64,000 bases of DNA, taken from contig JAQTTY010000006.1 in NCBI GenBank assembly GCA_028710525.1, positions 1 through 64,000 of the forward strand, in the 5' to 3' direction. A program made the translations under genes and the position numbers. Of this stretch, positions 18,289-27,831 are shown one piece after another; position 1 is the stretch's first letter, and each line of letters opens with the position of its first letter. The notes under the pieces are model-generated. The model made no database searches. It had not been told where the DNA came from and saw only the letters and a list, made by a program, of their open reading frames with translations. This stretch comes from Gallionella sp. (GTDB lineage Bacteria > Pseudomonadota > Gammaproteobacteria > Burkholderiales > Gallionellaceae).

Positions 18289-19431
18289 TTAGATGTTGCT
18301 ATGCAATTCGAGCGACAAGGCACTGGCCGCTTTGAGTTTGGGCAGCACGGTCACTACATTGACCAAATCGCCGTCGCTCAAGAAACCCGCCCCACTCGCC
18401 ACCACCTGCGCGTCGGCCGTCAGACCGCGCACCACCTCGATACGGTCGTTGTCGCGTCGACCTGTCTCTATCTTCATCTGCTCCACACGACCATCCTTGC
18501 CCACCTTGTACACATAGGAATATCCGTCGCGTATCACCACCGCACCCTGCGGCACAGTCAGTGCATTACGCTTACCCAAATCGAACTCGCCCTCAGCAAA
18601 CATGCCGGCACGCAACGATTGCGCACCCGACAAGGCGATATACGCGTAACCGCTACGAGTCACCACATCCAGCGCGGGTGCGATACGTGTCACCACGCCC
18701 TGCGCTGTATCTTCTATACCGTCGTGCACCCTGACCTTTTGACCGACACGGATTAGTTGCACCTGTGCGGCGGTCAGTTCAGCGCGCCATTCCAATTTAC
18801 CCTGACGGATCATGCGAAACATCTCGGTACCTGGCTGCGACACGGAACCTAGGGTCGCGTTGCGTGCTGAGATCAGACCATCATCAGGTGCCACGATATG
18901 GGTGTAACGCACTTTCAAACGCGCACTCTGTAGACGTGCCGCAGCCGCCTGTTTTTGTGCCTTGGCGATGGCCGCCGCATTGACGAACTGCTGCATCTCC
19001 TGAGCACTCATCACGCCGGAATCCTTGATGCTCAAGGCGCGCTTGGCATTGGCCTCGGCTTCGTCATAGCGCGCGCTGGCTTCGTCAAACGCAGCTTGTT
19101 GCTGTTGCATGTCGGCGGACAAGGTCTCGTCGGACAAGCGCGCCAACTCTTGGCCCTTCTTCACTTTGTCGCCGATGTTGGCGCGTAGCTCGACTAGGCG
19201 CACACCGCCCACCTCGGCACCGATGATGGCTTCCTGCCAAGCCAGCACTGGCCCACTGGCCGACAAGCGCTGCGGCCAATCGCGCAACTCAGGCGCGACG
19301 GTAGTGACAGTGAGTGCGGGTTTGACCACATCGGCGGTGGCGGGTTGCGCGGGCTTAGCACCACGCATCACAAAAAAGGCCGCGACTGCGATGACTGCCA
19401 CGAGGGATAAGATGATCTTGGTTTTGCTCAT
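18289..19431 (-). CDS. RND efflux periplasmic adaptor (membrane fusion protein)
   Basis: A 380-residue adaptor joining the inner-membrane pump to the outer-membrane channel. An N-terminal membrane anchor (IILSLVAVIAVAAFFVM) is followed by a biotinyl-lipoyl half motif (GAEVGGVRLVELRANIGDKVKKGQ). Next come an alpha-hairpin of about 70 residues (LSADMQQQQAAFDEASARY onward), the second lipoyl half and a beta-barrel domain. There is no lipobox, so it is anchored by the helix. Gaps of 9 nt (upstream gene) and 11 nt (downstream gene) place it firmly in the operon. Confidence 0.93.
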   Translation of the reverse strand: MSKTKIILSLVAVIAVAAFFVMRGAKPAQPATADVVKPALTVTTVAPELRDWPQRLSASGPVLAWQEAIIGAEVGGVRLVELRANIGDKVKKGQELARLSDETLSADMQQQQAAFDEASARYDEAEANAKRALSIKDSGVMSAQEMQQFVNAAAIAKAQKQAAAARLQSARLKVRYTHIVAPDDGLISARNATLGSVSQPGTEMFRMIRQGKLEWRAELTAAQVQLIRVGQKVRVHDGIEDTAQGVVTRIAPALDVVTRSGYAYIALSGAQSLRAGMFAEGEFDLGKRNALTVPQGAVVIRDGYSYVYKVGKDGRVEQMKIETGRRDNDRIEVVRGLTADAQVVASGAGFLSDGDLVNVVTVLPKLKAASALSLELHSNI

Positions 19432-19440
19432 GTTGCGCTC

Positions 19441-20862
19441 CTATTGCTTGCTATCGTTTTCGGCCAACTTGTCGGTACGCGCTACACGTTCCCAACCACC
19501 GCCCAATGCTTTGTACAGCGCGATCCAAGACGAGACGCGCTCGAGCTCCATCGCCGCTGCATTGTCTTGTGACTGCAACCAGGTACGACGCGCATCTTCT
19601 AGCGCCATACGATTGCTCAGCCCTGTGTCATAACGCGCTTGCGTGGCGTTGAACAACTGCTGGTATCTATCCTGTGCCTGATGCGCGCTCTTGGCTCTGT
19701 CGTTGGCCACATTCAAACGCACCAGACTATCTTCCACATTGCGCACTGCTTCACGCACAGTTTTTTGATAACTGGCTTGCGCATAGTCATAGCGCGCCTC
19801 TGACGCATCGACATTGGCACTGGCTCGTCCGCCGCTGAACAAGGGAATGGACAAACTGGGACCGAACGACCAAGTGGGCACCACCACGCTCTGCCCACCT
19901 TGCGAGATATGGTTGCTAGCAATTGAACCTAGCAACGTTAGGCTGGGGTACATCGCCGCCTTGCTTGCGCCGATGTCGGCACTGGCCGCGGCCAGATTCA
20001 ATTCGGCGATGGCCACATCGGGACGCTGACTCAGCGCGTGTGCCGCGACGCTGCTCACGTCCGTTTCATTGGGCTGCGGAATTTGACCGCTCTTATCTGC
20101 CAAGCGTGTCGTCAAAGTGTCGCGGTCTATGCCAGTCAGCGCGGTGAGACGATTGAGTACACGTGCACACTCACCCTGCTTGGCGCTATACGCCGAGTCA
20201 CCCTCCGCCTCGCTCACCTGCGCGCGCGCTGCATCCATAGGCGAGGCCAATCCTGCACCCGCCTTGAGGTCGGTCAACTCGCGCACCGTAGCGCGCGACT
20301 GTTTATTCTGCTCAGCAGTGGCTAAGCCCGCTTCGCACTGGCGCAGCTCGACATACACATCCGCTACTTCAGCTGCCAAGGAGATACGCGCGTCATGCCA
20401 AGACACCTCGCTGGCGGTGAAGCGTGCTTGTGCCGCTTGTGCGGTGCGGCGGTTCTTACCGAACAGATCCAGCTCCCAACTCGCATCGAAGCCGATCTTG
20501 TTATTGGACTGCACGAACACCTGCTGACCAAACGCCATGCGGCTACGTGTGGAACTCGCGCCTAATGACAGCGTGGGGTAATAGACCCCCGTGCTGGCAG
20601 TCTCGATGGCTCGCGCCTCGTTCAGCTTGGCCAGCGCCATATCCAACGTGGGGTTGCCCTGCTCAGTGTCTAGTATCAGCTTGCTGAGTAACGGATCGTT
20701 CAACTGCTCCCACCATTTATTCAAGTCTTCCACTTTACCGCCGTGAGGGACTGCACTGTGCCATTGCGGCTGCTCTGCATCGTGATGCTGATAGTCTGGA
20801 CCGACCGCGCAGCCCGCTATCGCGAGTGTAGTCATCACCAGACCGATACGACTCATACTCAT
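19441..20862 (-). CDS. outer-membrane efflux channel, NodT/OprM family lipoprotein
   Basis: A 473-residue TolC-like channel. The signal peptide ends in a lipobox (AIAGC), then the family mark VGPDYQHH. Two repeats of long helices are typical, for example ARAIETASTGVYYPTLSLGA in the first half and IGASKAAMYPSLTLLGSIAS in the second. The start overlaps the end of the TetR gene by 4 nt, so translation is probably coupled. It completes the tripartite pump encoded downstream. Confidence 0.93.
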   Translation of the reverse strand: MSMSRIGLVMTTLAIAGCAVGPDYQHHDAEQPQWHSAVPHGGKVEDLNKWWEQLNDPLLSKLILDTEQGNPTLDMALAKLNEARAIETASTGVYYPTLSLGASSTRSRMAFGQQVFVQSNNKIGFDASWELDLFGKNRRTAQAAQARFTASEVSWHDARISLAAEVADVYVELRQCEAGLATAEQNKQSRATVRELTDLKAGAGLASPMDAARAQVSEAEGDSAYSAKQGECARVLNRLTALTGIDRDTLTTRLADKSGQIPQPNETDVSSVAAHALSQRPDVAIAELNLAAASADIGASKAAMYPSLTLLGSIASNHISQGGQSVVVPTWSFGPSLSIPLFSGGRASANVDASEARYDYAQASYQKTVREAVRNVEDSLVRLNVANDRAKSAHQAQDRYQQLFNATQARYDTGLSNRMALEDARRTWLQSQDNAAAMELERVSSWIALYKALGGGWERVARTDKLAENDSKQ

Positions 20863-21581
20863 TTCTTGCTCCTTATCAACGCCGCACGGCGCTTGCGTTC
20901 AAATGCAATCAACGCCTGCGCATATTCCACTTGTCTCTCCACCATCGTTTCGCGTGCATGTTTGCCGTTAAGCAACTGCGGCGCCAATCCCTCTATCACC
21001 GCACGACCACCATGCAGATAGACGCTGGCCATACCGACCAAAGTGAATGCCAATCGATCTACTTCTGTATCTGCTTTCTTTAGTTCGAACTCATGGCACA
21101 ACAACGCCTGCATCTTGGCGTGATTGGGCTGGAAGGCTTGTACTAGCGCATCGCCCAACACCCCGCTAGGCTCGCCCTCCTCGCGTGCATGCAGACGCAG
21201 GAACAGATGCAGCATCGGGTCATCTTGTTCGTTAGGGGGAAACATCCAGTCGTAAAAGACATGCAGCGCTTCTGCGAGTTTGATCTGGGTGATGTCCAAT
21301 GCAGCGAAAGTGTTGCGCTCGGCCAAGAAGGGCAGCCTGAACACCTCGCGGTACAGCTCCGCCTTGTCGCCGAAATGGTAATGGATGGAGGCAAGATTGA
21401 CCTGGGCACGGCTACAAATGGCACGGGTGGTGGCAGCGTGATATCCGACTTCGGAGAACACCTCCATCGCCGCTTGTAAGACGCGCCAGCGCGTCTCTTC
21501 ATTGCTGCTGGGCTGATAGCCGAACAAGCGCTGCGCCGCTTGCATCAGCGGACAAGCTACTTCTTTTTTGACTGTCATCAC
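20859..21581 (-). CDS. TetR/AcrR-family regulator with CerR-type C-terminal domain
   Basis: A 240-residue regulator. The N-terminal helix-turn-helix spans about residues 28-75 (RVLQAAMEVFSEVGYHAATT, RAQVNLASIHYHFGDKAELY). The larger C-terminal part resembles the CerR/DUF1956 group, often placed before HlyD/RND export genes. Being first in its own operon implies autoregulation plus control of the pump. Two palindromes upstream (21622-21634 and 21669-21683) are likely operators. Confidence 0.9.
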   Translation of the reverse strand: MMTVKKEVACPLMQAAQRLFGYQPSSNEETRWRVLQAAMEVFSEVGYHAATTRAICSRAQVNLASIHYHFGDKAELYREVFRLPFLAERNTFAALDITQIKLAEALHVFYDWMFPPNEQDDPMLHLFLRLHAREEGEPSGVLGDALVQAFQPNHAKMQALLCHEFELKKADTEVDRLAFTLVGMASVYLHGGRAVIEGLAPQLLNGKHARETMVERQVEYAQALIAFERKRRAALIRSKK

Positions 21582-21621
21582 ACGCCTCAGGAAAAATGGT
21601 CAGGCAGGTTAATTCAGTCGC

Positions 21622-21634
21622 TTGATTAAGTCAA
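21622..21634. promoter_or_regulatory. candidate TetR operator 1
   Basis: TTGATTAAGTCAA, a near-perfect palindrome 41 bp upstream of the TetR start. It shares the core CTTGAT(T)AAGTCA with the second site. Confidence 0.5.
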
Positions 21635-21668
21635 ATGATTGAATATTGCTTTTGGGATGCCATATTCA

Positions 21669-21683
21669 TGACTTGATAAGTCA
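21669..21683. promoter_or_regulatory. candidate TetR operator 2
   Basis: TGACTT-GAT-AAGTCA, perfect 6-bp arms. It is centred 48 bp from site 1, between the kinase stop and the TetR start. Confidence 0.55.
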
Positions 21684-21738
21684 GCGCACGATTAAAGATG
21701 AGCGACGTAAAACGCGAAGAAATGGATATCGCAATCAG

Positions 21739-21753
21739 GGGGGCCGAGCCCCC
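21739..21753. other. GC-rich hairpin after the hybrid kinase gene
   Basis: GGGGGC-CGA-GCCCCC lies 10 nt past the kinase stop. The stem is strong but no U-run follows on the minus strand, so intrinsic termination is uncertain. Confidence 0.35.
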
Positions 21754-21762
21754 ACCGTCTCA

Positions 21763-24700
21763 CTATCCCAACCACTTGAGCAAAGTGTCCCGCAGCAAGG
21801 ATAGCTCGGTGGGTTTGGTGAGCATGTCGTCCATGCCGGCCTCGACACAACGCTCCTCCTCTTCGGCAAGGACATTGGCGGTCCATGCGATGATGGGTAT
21901 GCGCCCTACCCCTGCCTGCTGCTCAAGATCCCTGATACTGCTGGCCAACTCATAACCGCTCATCTGGGGCATATGGCAATCGGTGATGATGAGGTCGAAA
22001 TGCGAGCTTTGCCACATTGCGTATGCAATCGCACCATCCGCAGCTGCTTCTACCCGAAGACCTAGCATCTCGAGTTGCTGTTTAAGGAGCATACGGTTAA
22101 TGGGATGGTCGTCGACGATGAGGATAGTCAGATTGCGATCCGCGAACGCCAAGACGTCCTCTCCATCGTGAACAACGGTTTGTGATACTCCGGGCTGCTG
22201 AACTAGCGCGCCCTCATCCGCGATCGAGCCCTTAGCCACAGGCATACTATAAGTGAAACTAAATATCGAGCCGGTTCCCGGCGTACTTTCGACACTGAGC
22301 GTCCCATCCATCAATTCGGCCAGACGCCGACAGATCGCCAAGCCCAAGCCTGTACCACCATACATACGCGCCGTGTCAGCCGTTGCCTGTTCATAGTGTT
22401 GGAACAAGCGCTTCTGATGCTCTTTATCTATACCGACACCATTATCTTGGACACTAAAACGTACAGTCTCGTAGTTAGCGTGATGTGCGATGCGTCGCGC
22501 ACTGATCACAATATTCCCTTGTGCAGTGAACTTAACGGCATTGCTGGTGAAGTTATTGAGTATCTGTGACAGACGCAGCGGGTCAAATAGATGGCGTTCG
22601 TTCAACTGTAAATCAGTCTCTAAACTTATCTTGATGTTCTTCTCAGATGCCAACTGCGAGTAGGTGCCGACCACCCCAGCGAGCATCTCCACAATAGATG
22701 CTTCACTCAGCGCCAGCTCCAGTTTGCCCGCCTCTATCTTGGACCAATCCAAGATGTCATTGACGATACGCAACAGGTTCTTGCCCGACGTTTGAGCAAC
22801 CGTCAACAAAACCTTCTGTTCATCCGTAAGCTTGGAAATGCTGAGCAATTCCATCATGCCTAGTAAGCCGCCCAAGGGCGTGCGTATCTCATGGCTCATC
22901 GTGGCGAGGAAGGAGTCTTTGGCTTGATTGGCGTCTCTTAATTGTGCGGTCCGCTCCTCGACACGCTCTGCCAGACGCTCACGCTCCTCTTTGATCTGGG
23001 CATAGGCATACTCCAGCTCTACCGCCGTGGCGCGCAATTTATCCATCGCTTGCTGCCTATCGGTACTGTCTATGAGGGAACCTACATAGTTGGTAATCTT
23101 GCCTTCTTGGTCCTTCACTGCCGACACGGTCAAATGCTCAGGATAGATCTCACCATTCTTGCGCCGGTTCCATACTTGGCCTTTCCAAGAACCCGTCGCC
23201 AAGATGCTTGCCCACATCTTGGAATAGAACGCTGCATCATGTCGCCCCGAACGCAAGAAGCTAGGTTTTTTACCGATCGCTTCTTCGGCGCTATAACCGG
23301 TAATCGTGGTAAAGGCTTGGTTGATCTGCAATATTTTGGTGTCAGCATCTGTGATCATCATGCCTTCATGCGACTCAAAGGCGGTTGCAGCGACACGTTG
23401 ATGCGCTTCGGCGCGCAAACTTTCCGTAATGTCGCGAGTTGTATTGAATAGCACCTGCCTACCTTCCAGCATAAGTGCCATACCACTGACCTCGGCATCA
23501 TAAATGCTGCCGTCCTTGCGCCGGTGGCGAGTCCTGAACTGCACGCGCAAAGGGTTCTCGAATTGCTGTCTAACCACAGCCATCTGGGCATCGACATCTT
23601 CAAAGCCTGCATCCCATTGGGATACATGCATTCCGATGACCTCTTCGCGGTCGTAACCCAACATGGTGCAGAATGAATCGCTCGCTTCGACTATCTTGCC
23701 GTCGTAATCCATGATGGTTATACCGTCACTGGCATTGCGTAGCAGCGCGATATTTTTCTCGTTCTCGCGCTGCAATGATTGTTCTATCAGCTTGCGCTCG
23801 GTGATATCTCGCGAAAGCACGATGAAACGCGGATCACTATCTTTACGGCCGGTCTTCTTAGCTACTGAAAGTTCGAACCACAGGGGACCTTGAGGCAATG
23901 CTAAGAGAAACTGTTTGCCATATGACCTACCCAGCTCATTGGCCTCTTGTAATGCAGCAGTACATATTTCAGCCGCTTCTGCAGGAAGTACCTCATAGAT
24001 GGTACGACCGAGCAAACTCTCTCTAGATGCGATCAATTGATCGGGCTTGTTAGCATGTACGGCGTAATAACGGCCATCCAAACCAAGTTCGAAGAATAGA
24101 TCAGGGATTGCTCCCAGTGTCGCTTCCAACTGGTCAGCCATAGCATCGAACTCAAGAGCAGTCAGCGCTATCTCATCACGACCACTCAGTTTTGAACGCG
24201 CTTGTAAGTCTCCATGGCCATAGGCACGAACCGTCTGCGCCAGCTTTTGCAGCCGTGTGACGAAATTACGTTTAACTGCAATCTCAATCAACAGGCCTAT
24301 GAGAAAACCCATCCCCAGCACCATGGCCGCCAATGCGATGACCAATCTCCGCATCGGTGCCAGCACAACATCGGTGGGGAGTAACCTGAAGTAATGCCAA
24401 TTCATCGGTGGCATGATCGCACCGACTGCTAAATATTGACGTCCCTGTATCGACACCTCTTCATTGAATGTGCGCGGTTCCGTATCCAGCTTGGCTGACA
24501 GCAATTTTGCGAGTCCAGTCTCGTGACTCAGGTCGGGCTTGAAGCTTTCCGGATTGGCCTCCAATTCATGCTGCCACGGACCTGCCAGTATGAAATTGCC
24601 TCGCGCGTCGAGTAGCAGATTGACTTCGCCTGCATAGCGCTGACTGGGTTTGAACAACAAGGGAAATACGTTCTCAAGATAGATATCATGCCCTACCGTA

Positions 24701-25386
24701 CCGACCCAATGCCCTTGCACATCGAGCGGCATGATGGCACTCACCATCCAACTCTTGGGTACCGGATCGAACAATGGCGGAGTCCAGCGCAAACCACGCT
24801 CAGGATTGACAACAGGACTGCCTAAGGTTACCCAATCGGTCTTGGTGTAGTCCGTGTCAGCGGCTATCTGCTGCGCGAAATCTGGTACCCCGTGATCCTG
24901 TATGACTTCGGTCTTGCCGTGCGTCAACAACCACACATTGGTGAAAGGTGCTGTGATCGAACCACCGAATACATCTAGGATGCGCTTACTGCGTATATGC
25001 AATCTCTTCTGCGCTGCGTCTAATGGTGCATCGGGTGGCAAGAACACCCCTGCCTCGATACTGCCGTCAAAACCCTCGCGTCTGCTCCGCCACGCACCAT
25101 CAGCATCGTGATGCACCATGGCCGCAAAAGCGGCATCCTCATTCTTCTCTGGAGGTGCGGAAAGTGCTTTACTCAAATATCTGGTAAGTGATCTAAGACT
25201 AGGCTCCGCTTGTGCCAAGTCTTGCGAGTGGTTCGCCACTAAGGACTTGGTTTCACCAACGAGATTGCTGGCCTTGGTGGCCATCATGTCCTGCTTGGCG
25301 AAATAATAAATGATGCCTGCCGCAGGTATCGTCACCAGTGCCACACTGGTGGTAACGATCAACATAAGCCTACGTCCGACGTTCAT
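21763..25386 (-). CDS. hybrid sensor histidine kinase (extracytoplasmic sensor-HAMP-PAS3-HisKA-HATPase-REC)
   Basis: A 1207-residue membrane kinase. Order: TM1 (about 8-29), periplasmic Cache-like sensor (about 35-340), TM2 (about 347-370), HAMP, and three PAS domains (about 425-545, 560-670, 680-800). A coiled coil follows (EYAYAQIKEERERLAERVEE). HisKA has the phospho-acceptor His832 in TMSHEIRTPLGG. HATPase has DNGVGIDKEH and GGTGLGLAICRRLAELMDG. The C-terminal receiver has VDDHP and phospho-acceptor Asp1136 in LIITDCHMPQMSG. There is no Hpt domain and no separate regulator nearby, so its output partner is elsewhere. The signal is unknown. The second PAS is similar to one in the GGDEF protein at 42696. 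Confidence 0.93.
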   Translation of the reverse strand: MNVGRRLMLIVTTSVALVTIPAAGIIYYFAKQDMMATKASNLVGETKSLVANHSQDLAQAEPSLRSLTRYLSKALSAPPEKNEDAAFAAMVHHDADGAWRSRREGFDGSIEAGVFLPPDAPLDAAQKRLHIRSKRILDVFGGSITAPFTNVWLLTHGKTEVIQDHGVPDFAQQIAADTDYTKTDWVTLGSPVVNPERGLRWTPPLFDPVPKSWMVSAIMPLDVQGHWVGTVGHDIYLENVFPLLFKPSQRYAGEVNLLLDARGNFILAGPWQHELEANPESFKPDLSHETGLAKLLSAKLDTEPRTFNEEVSIQGRQYLAVGAIMPPMNWHYFRLLPTDVVLAPMRRLVIALAAMVLGMGFLIGLLIEIAVKRNFVTRLQKLAQTVRAYGHGDLQARSKLSGRDEIALTALEFDAMADQLEATLGAIPDLFFELGLDGRYYAVHANKPDQLIASRESLLGRTIYEVLPAEAAEICTAALQEANELGRSYGKQFLLALPQGPLWFELSVAKKTGRKDSDPRFIVLSRDITERKLIEQSLQRENEKNIALLRNASDGITIMDYDGKIVEASDSFCTMLGYDREEVIGMHVSQWDAGFEDVDAQMAVVRQQFENPLRVQFRTRHRRKDGSIYDAEVSGMALMLEGRQVLFNTTRDITESLRAEAHQRVAATAFESHEGMMITDADTKILQINQAFTTITGYSAEEAIGKKPSFLRSGRHDAAFYSKMWASILATGSWKGQVWNRRKNGEIYPEHLTVSAVKDQEGKITNYVGSLIDSTDRQQAMDKLRATAVELEYAYAQIKEERERLAERVEERTAQLRDANQAKDSFLATMSHEIRTPLGGLLGMMELLSISKLTDEQKVLLTVAQTSGKNLLRIVNDILDWSKIEAGKLELALSEASIVEMLAGVVGTYSQLASEKNIKISLETDLQLNERHLFDPLRLSQILNNFTSNAVKFTAQGNIVISARRIAHHANYETVRFSVQDNGVGIDKEHQKRLFQHYEQATADTARMYGGTGLGLAICRRLAELMDGTLSVESTPGTGSIFSFTYSMPVAKGSIADEGALVQQPGVSQTVVHDGEDVLAFADRNLTILIVDDHPINRMLLKQQLEMLGLRVEAAADGAIAYAMWQSSHFDLIITDCHMPQMSGYELASSIRDLEQQAGVGRIPIIAWTANVLAEEEERCVEAGMDDMLTKPTELSLLRDTLLKWLG

Positions 25387-25422
25387 ATTTACCTAATGAG
25401 GAAGTTTATCGACCCGAGCACA

Positions 25423-26271
25423 TCAAAAGTTTTTTGTGATGACGAATACAACTGCGGGCTTGGCCGCACTATAGATGGAACCGTTGTTCTTCAAACCCAC
25501 GAAATCTCTAAAAGCCTTCGGTTCACTGCTCGCACTATAAGCCAAACTGGCAACCCAATCTTGTATAGATTTGCTCACACCAAGCTTGTAGTAACTCCAA
25601 CTCAAACCTGTGCTGTGTCGGATGGTCTGATGCCCGACTTGCGCCAGCAATGTCCAAGTGGGAGCGAGTTCTTTACTAACATCGGCCTGAATAAAATAGG
25701 AACCCTTGGTGCTACCCGTGACACCTGCCGTAGGATCGCCCGCGAAACCACCCGGGCTAGAGTTGCTGGTATCCCAACCGTAGAACTTGGTCAGCACAGT
25801 ACCGCCACGTAGCGTCAGCCAATGGTGGGTAACCGCTGAAGAAAACTCTAGCGTATTCGGCGAAGATGAAGGAAGCGCAAAACCCGTTTTGTTAAACTCA
25901 CCGCCTGGGAAATAGGCATAGTTGAGATTCACTTCGTAATTCAATTCGGATAACGCAGCAGGCAGATTGCCACGCATACCCGCGTACCAATCCGTTTCGA
26001 TGCGTGTGCCTGGTACCCATTGGTCAGACACATTAGAAGCCCAGAAACCAGCATAGGCTCCGGAAACATGGCCCGCTTCTACGCCGAATTGCAGCGCAGG
26101 ATTCCCCCAAGTCTGACTCTGTCCACGCCAGACATAGTTACTGACTAAAGCTAACGACCCACTTACGGTCGTATCGCTCTTTGCGGCTTCGGTCGCTCCG
26201 GCACTAGTCGTGATGGCAACACTGAAAAGAGTAAAAAGAAAAAGTGCAGTATGCAACGATGATGTATTCAT
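25423..26271 (-). CDS. TorF-family putative porin (Gcw_chp type)
   Basis: A 282-residue predicted outer-membrane beta-barrel with an N-terminal signal peptide (cleavage after about TTSAGA). It begins with the family hallmark VSGSLALVSNYVWRGQSQTW and ends in an aromatic residue (VVFVITKNF), as barrels inserted by BamA do. Alternating short beta segments with Gly/Asn/Ser turns run through its length. Members are poorly characterised. It is 36 nt upstream of nothing on its strand except the end of the window's kinase start region (kinase starts at 25386), so the two could be co-transcribed. Confidence 0.8.
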   Translation of the reverse strand: MNTSSLHTALFLFTLFSVAITTSAGATEAAKSDTTVSGSLALVSNYVWRGQSQTWGNPALQFGVEAGHVSGAYAGFWASNVSDQWVPGTRIETDWYAGMRGNLPAALSELNYEVNLNYAYFPGGEFNKTGFALPSSSPNTLEFSSAVTHHWLTLRGGTVLTKFYGWDTSNSSPGGFAGDPTAGVTGSTKGSYFIQADVSKELAPTWTLLAQVGHQTIRHSTGLSWSYYKLGVSKSIQDWVASLAYSASSEPKAFRDFVGLKNNGSIYSAAKPAVVFVITKNF

Positions 26272-26420
26272 AAGAAAAAAGTGCAGCTGTTATCTGCAAA
26301 GTATAGTTTCTGGTGCGTTATATTAGTGTGAAGCAGGTCGGTATTTTTACAACTCAAACTAGTTTATCGACACTAAACAGAGTTTATTTAGCGCATATGA
26401 ACGCTATCCTTTTTACCAAG

Positions 26421-26958
26421 CTAAGGCCTCAGAAATACCCTATCGACCTTGCGACGCTGCGATTTATCACAGGGCATGTGGCCATGATCCAAATCTAAGT
26501 GACGTTTGATGTGGTCGCGGGTGATATGGCGGCGCTGCTGTATGTCGCGCAACAGTTCCACCAGTGGCTAGCTGCGCATCGGAATAAGGGTCGCGACCAT
26601 CACCATCATTGATGAGTTCGATAGCGATGGAGCGCTGACTATAGTGGGACACATGATGGACCATGTGCGACTCGGGCACGCTGGCACGCAGCGTGCCGTC
26701 CCTGTCTATCATGAAGTGAATACCGAGGGTGGGATGCGCTTCGATGTTGCGGATGTTTTCGTCCAACGTGCCAGCTTTTACCCAGATGGGCAGTTGTGTC
26801 TTGGCATCGCAAGTGGGGCCACCTGTGGAATGGATCACGACCATGTCTATGGACTGAGTACGCGGCTGACCATAACGCTGTGCTTGTGCTGCATGGTTGC
26901 CCACCATCAGATATACGGCTACCGCCCAGCACAGCAGTGCGGGCAGACTGGGCCTCAT
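26421..26958 (-). pseudogene. frameshifted N-acetylmuramoyl-L-alanine amidase (Amidase_2)
   Basis: The N-terminal part reads well: signal peptide, then DMVVIHSTGG, GIHFMIDRDG and SIAIELINDGDG, typical of AmpD-like amidases. After SDAQLA the original frame runs into nonsense and stops at 26467. Moving one base at about 26561-26570 restores LVELLRDIQQRRHITRDHIK and then DLDHGHMPCDKSQRRKVD, the expected zinc-site C-terminus, up to a stop at 26421. Even then the usual VDPG ending is lost (VDRVFLRP). So it is a single-base indel plus probable truncation, or a sequencing error for the indel. The start overlaps the M23 gene by 4 nt, showing a former operon. Confidence 0.75.
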
Positions 26959-27803
26959 TGCTGAACAGTGGCGGGGATGAATAACTCTGGGTCGACCATG
27001 GTGCCGTTGAGCACCACGCTCCAGTGCAGATGCGGGCCGGTGGCGCGGCCAGTCATGCCGGATAGACCTATAGGCTGACCTTTAGCAACCACTTCGCCGA
27101 CTTGTACGTCCATGCGATCCAGATGGCAATACATGGTGATCAGGCCATTGCCATGATCAAGGAAGATAGTATTGCCGTTGAAGAAATAATCCCCCACCGC
27201 CAACACTGTTCCGGCTCCGCTCGCCATCACCGTTGTGCCGCGATCGACTGCCACATCCAGACCGGCATGCGGTGCTCGTGCCTCACCGTTGAAGAAACGG
27301 CGCATGCCGAAATGGCCGGAAAAAGGGCCTTGTGCAGGAACGATGAAGGCCAGATCCGTATCACGTGCAGCATGCCAATGATGTTTGTACTTGATGATTT
27401 CTTTTATCTCACGCTCGGCACGCACCAGATTCTGTGGAGACAGTTGCACCTTGCCTTTGTCTTTGAGAGTGATGTGCTGCTCGGGATAAGCTTTATCATC
27501 CACTTCGAAATCCACTGTCCGCTCTACCCCACCGTTCTGCACACGCAACGCCAAGCTTCCCGGCTTAGTGGTGAGCGATAAACCTACCACGGCATACCAT
27601 ACGTCATTATCCGCAGTGACCAGCACGGGCAGAGCACCCAACCAAGCGTGTGGCGCGTCCTTCCCGCTAACCACCTTTGCCAACGGAATAACAGCCACCC
27701 CACCAGGCACGCTGGACGACTCGGGTAAAGCGGCATAGCCACTCACCGCGAACAAGGATGCCAGTAAGAATACGGCGCTGCGTAACATTGTGTGGCGTGA
27801 CAT
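26955..27803 (-). CDS. M23-family (LytM-type) peptidase
   Basis: A 282-residue secreted peptidoglycan endopeptidase. Signal peptide (MLRSAVFLLASLFAVSGYA), then a beta-rich N-terminal domain and a C-terminal LytM domain. That domain has zinc ligands in HAGLDVA and HLHWSVV and the preceding GPFSGHFGMRRFFNGEARAP, all catalytic residues intact. Expected to cleave peptide cross-links in the cell wall. Sits between arnD (28-nt gap) and the broken amidase gene (4-nt overlap). A later Met (27788) is a possible start. Confidence 0.9.
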   Translation of the reverse strand: MSRHTMLRSAVFLLASLFAVSGYAALPESSSVPGGVAVIPLAKVVSGKDAPHAWLGALPVLVTADNDVWYAVVGLSLTTKPGSLALRVQNGGVERTVDFEVDDKAYPEQHITLKDKGKVQLSPQNLVRAEREIKEIIKYKHHWHAARDTDLAFIVPAQGPFSGHFGMRRFFNGEARAPHAGLDVAVDRGTTVMASGAGTVLAVGDYFFNGNTIFLDHGNGLITMYCHLDRMDVQVGEVVAKGQPIGLSGMTGRATGPHLHWSVVLNGTMVDPELFIPATVQQ

Positions 27804-27831
27804 CTATATCTCCTATGCGCCCCTAACGGGC

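Noticed and set aside
22942..23451. 169-codon plus-strand frame opposite the hybrid kinase
   Set aside because: It is antisense to PAS domains with intact motifs and has no independent support.
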